Shown here piece after piece: positions 13,977 through 14,513 of a stretch of DNA of 14,513 nt. The translations under genes and the position numbers were made by a program. This stretch comes from Opitutia bacterium. GTDB lineage: Bacteria; Verrucomicrobiota; Verrucomicrobiia; Opitutales; Opitutaceae. Location: positions 1-14,513 of the forward strand of contig JANXWT010000251.1 of assembly GCA_025351035.1 (NCBI GenBank), in the 5' to 3' direction. How positions within the stretch are numbered: position 1 is the stretch's first letter; each line of letters opens with the position of its first letter. The notes beneath the pieces are model-generated. The model was not told the origin of the DNA. It searched no databases and saw only the letters and a list, made by a program, of their open reading frames with translations.

Positions 13977-13984
13977 TCAGCCCC

Positions 13985-14422
13985 ATGAAACCTTCCGTCC
14001 TCATCCTCTGCACCGGTAACTCCTGCCGCAGCCACTTGGCTGAGGGAATTCTCCGCGCCGCCGCGGGTGACCTCGTCGAGGTCTACAGCGCCGGCTCGAA
14101 ACCCACCGGCTACGTCCACCCCAAAGCCATCCAGGTCATGCGCGAGATCGGCCTCGATATTTCCGGTCACACGTCGAAGCACATGAACGAATTTCTGACG
14201 CGCCCGATCACGACGGTCATCACCGTCTGCGGCAATGCCGACCAAGCCTGCCCGATGTTCCCCGGCCAAGTGAACCGCCACCACTGGGGTTTCGACGACC
14301 CCGCGCACGCGACAGGAACCGAAGAAGAAATCCTCGCCGAATTCCGCCGCGTCCGTGACGCCATCAAACTCACCTTCGAGGCCTACGCCGCCGGCCTCCG
14401 CGAGTCTCCTCGCCGCCACTAA
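13985..14422 (+). CDS. arsC: Arsenate reductase, thioredoxin-coupled (LMW-phosphatase fold)
   Basis: A 145-residue cytoplasmic enzyme that reduces arsenate to arsenite, the substrate of the ACR3 pump. It belongs to the low-molecular-weight tyrosine-phosphatase-like ArsC class, not the glutaredoxin class. The P-loop CTGNSCRS starts at C9 (CX5R, R15), and the redox relay cysteines C82 and C89 lie in TVCGNADQACPMFPG, matching the C10/C82/C89 arrangement of Staphylococcus aureus ArsC. The general acid D105 is in HHWGFDDPA. The frame is open from 13802, but the upstream part overlaps acr3 and is low-complexity, so the ATG at 13985, directly before the P-loop region, is the start. It follows CTCAGCCCC. 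No terminator was recognised after the stop. Confidence 0.96.
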   Translation: MKPSVLILCTGNSCRSHLAEGILRAAAGDLVEVYSAGSKPTGYVHPKAIQVMREIGLDISGHTSKHMNEFLTRPITTVITVCGNADQACPMFPGQVNRHHWGFDDPAHATGTEEEILAEFRRVRDAIKLTFEAYAAGLRESPRRH

Positions 14423-14476
14423 ACACAACGTCATAAGTAATTGCCTATTGTGGTGGCCTGGGTTATCGTCCGTGCA

Positions 14477-14513
14477 ATGAAAGCACTGACGATATCCGAT
14501 CAAGAAAACATGA
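14477..14513 (+). CDS. Start of an unidentified gene, cut by window edge
   Basis: An open frame starts at the ATG at 14477 (MKALTISDQENM) and runs to the window end, 12 codons. It lies in DNA that is more AT-rich than the rest (from about 14423). The first residues remind me of the N-termini of helix-turn-helix/IS630-like transposase proteins seen in related bacteria, but 12 residues cannot establish that. No recognisable Shine-Dalgarno sequence is present. It could equally be chance coding at the edge. Confidence 0.35.
   Translation, partial: MKALTISDQENM

Noticed and set aside
13802..13984. Extension of arsC to an upstream ATG at 13802
   Set aside because: The extra residues are Ser/Pro/Arg low-complexity and overlap the acr3 3' end; ArsC proteins begin just before the P-loop.

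Overview
The window is high-GC, densely coded bacterial DNA with no RNA genes, CRISPR array or complete mobile element. Gene content and protein style (an acidobacterial-type PadR plus duplicated-permease pair, an EttA-type ABC-F protein, secreted hydrolases, an S4-domain protein) and the non-coding style (start codons preceded by pyrimidine runs or CCC instead of Shine-Dalgarno sequences, short decamer repeats before genes) suggest a Verrucomicrobiota member, possibly Opitutaceae. That placement is an inference from style, not from a database match.

Left part (1-5539): the 5' portion of tcdA (tRNA t6A37 cyclisation) runs leftward off the edge. It is divergent from an NAD-type malic enzyme gene (maeA). 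Next come a padR-type regulator and a large ADOP-family permease, preceded by a pair of dyad elements that look like an autoregulatory operator.

Middle (5540-10359): a leftward cluster encodes PnuC (nicotinamide riboside uptake), a NadR-like nicotinamide riboside kinase and a secreted serine hydrolase of the beta-lactamase fold. The three genes are chained by two 4-bp ATGA overlaps. A periplasmic MsrA gene sits just upstream on the same strand. Inside the kinase gene lies a perfect, very AT-rich 25-bp palindrome. To the right is a small S4-domain (Hsp15-like) gene whose beginning is partly duplicated upstream as an 18-codon ORF. Convergent to it is a secreted metal-dependent amidohydrolase.

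Right part (10360-14513): ettA (leftward) and a yciI-like gene (rightward) diverge from a 173-bp spacer that holds two outward-facing arrays of three 10-bp repeats, one before each gene. A hairpin terminator, an ACR3 arsenite efflux permease and a thioredoxin-type arsenate reductase follow: together they reduce arsenate and export arsenite, but no ArsR is visible. At the right edge composition becomes more AT-rich and a new ORF begins, perhaps the start of an insertion sequence.

I found no coherent new multi-gene system. The points most worth a second look are the paired decamer arrays, the intragenic palindrome, the duplicated gene start, the hydrolase tied to the riboside-salvage operon, and the padR operator.
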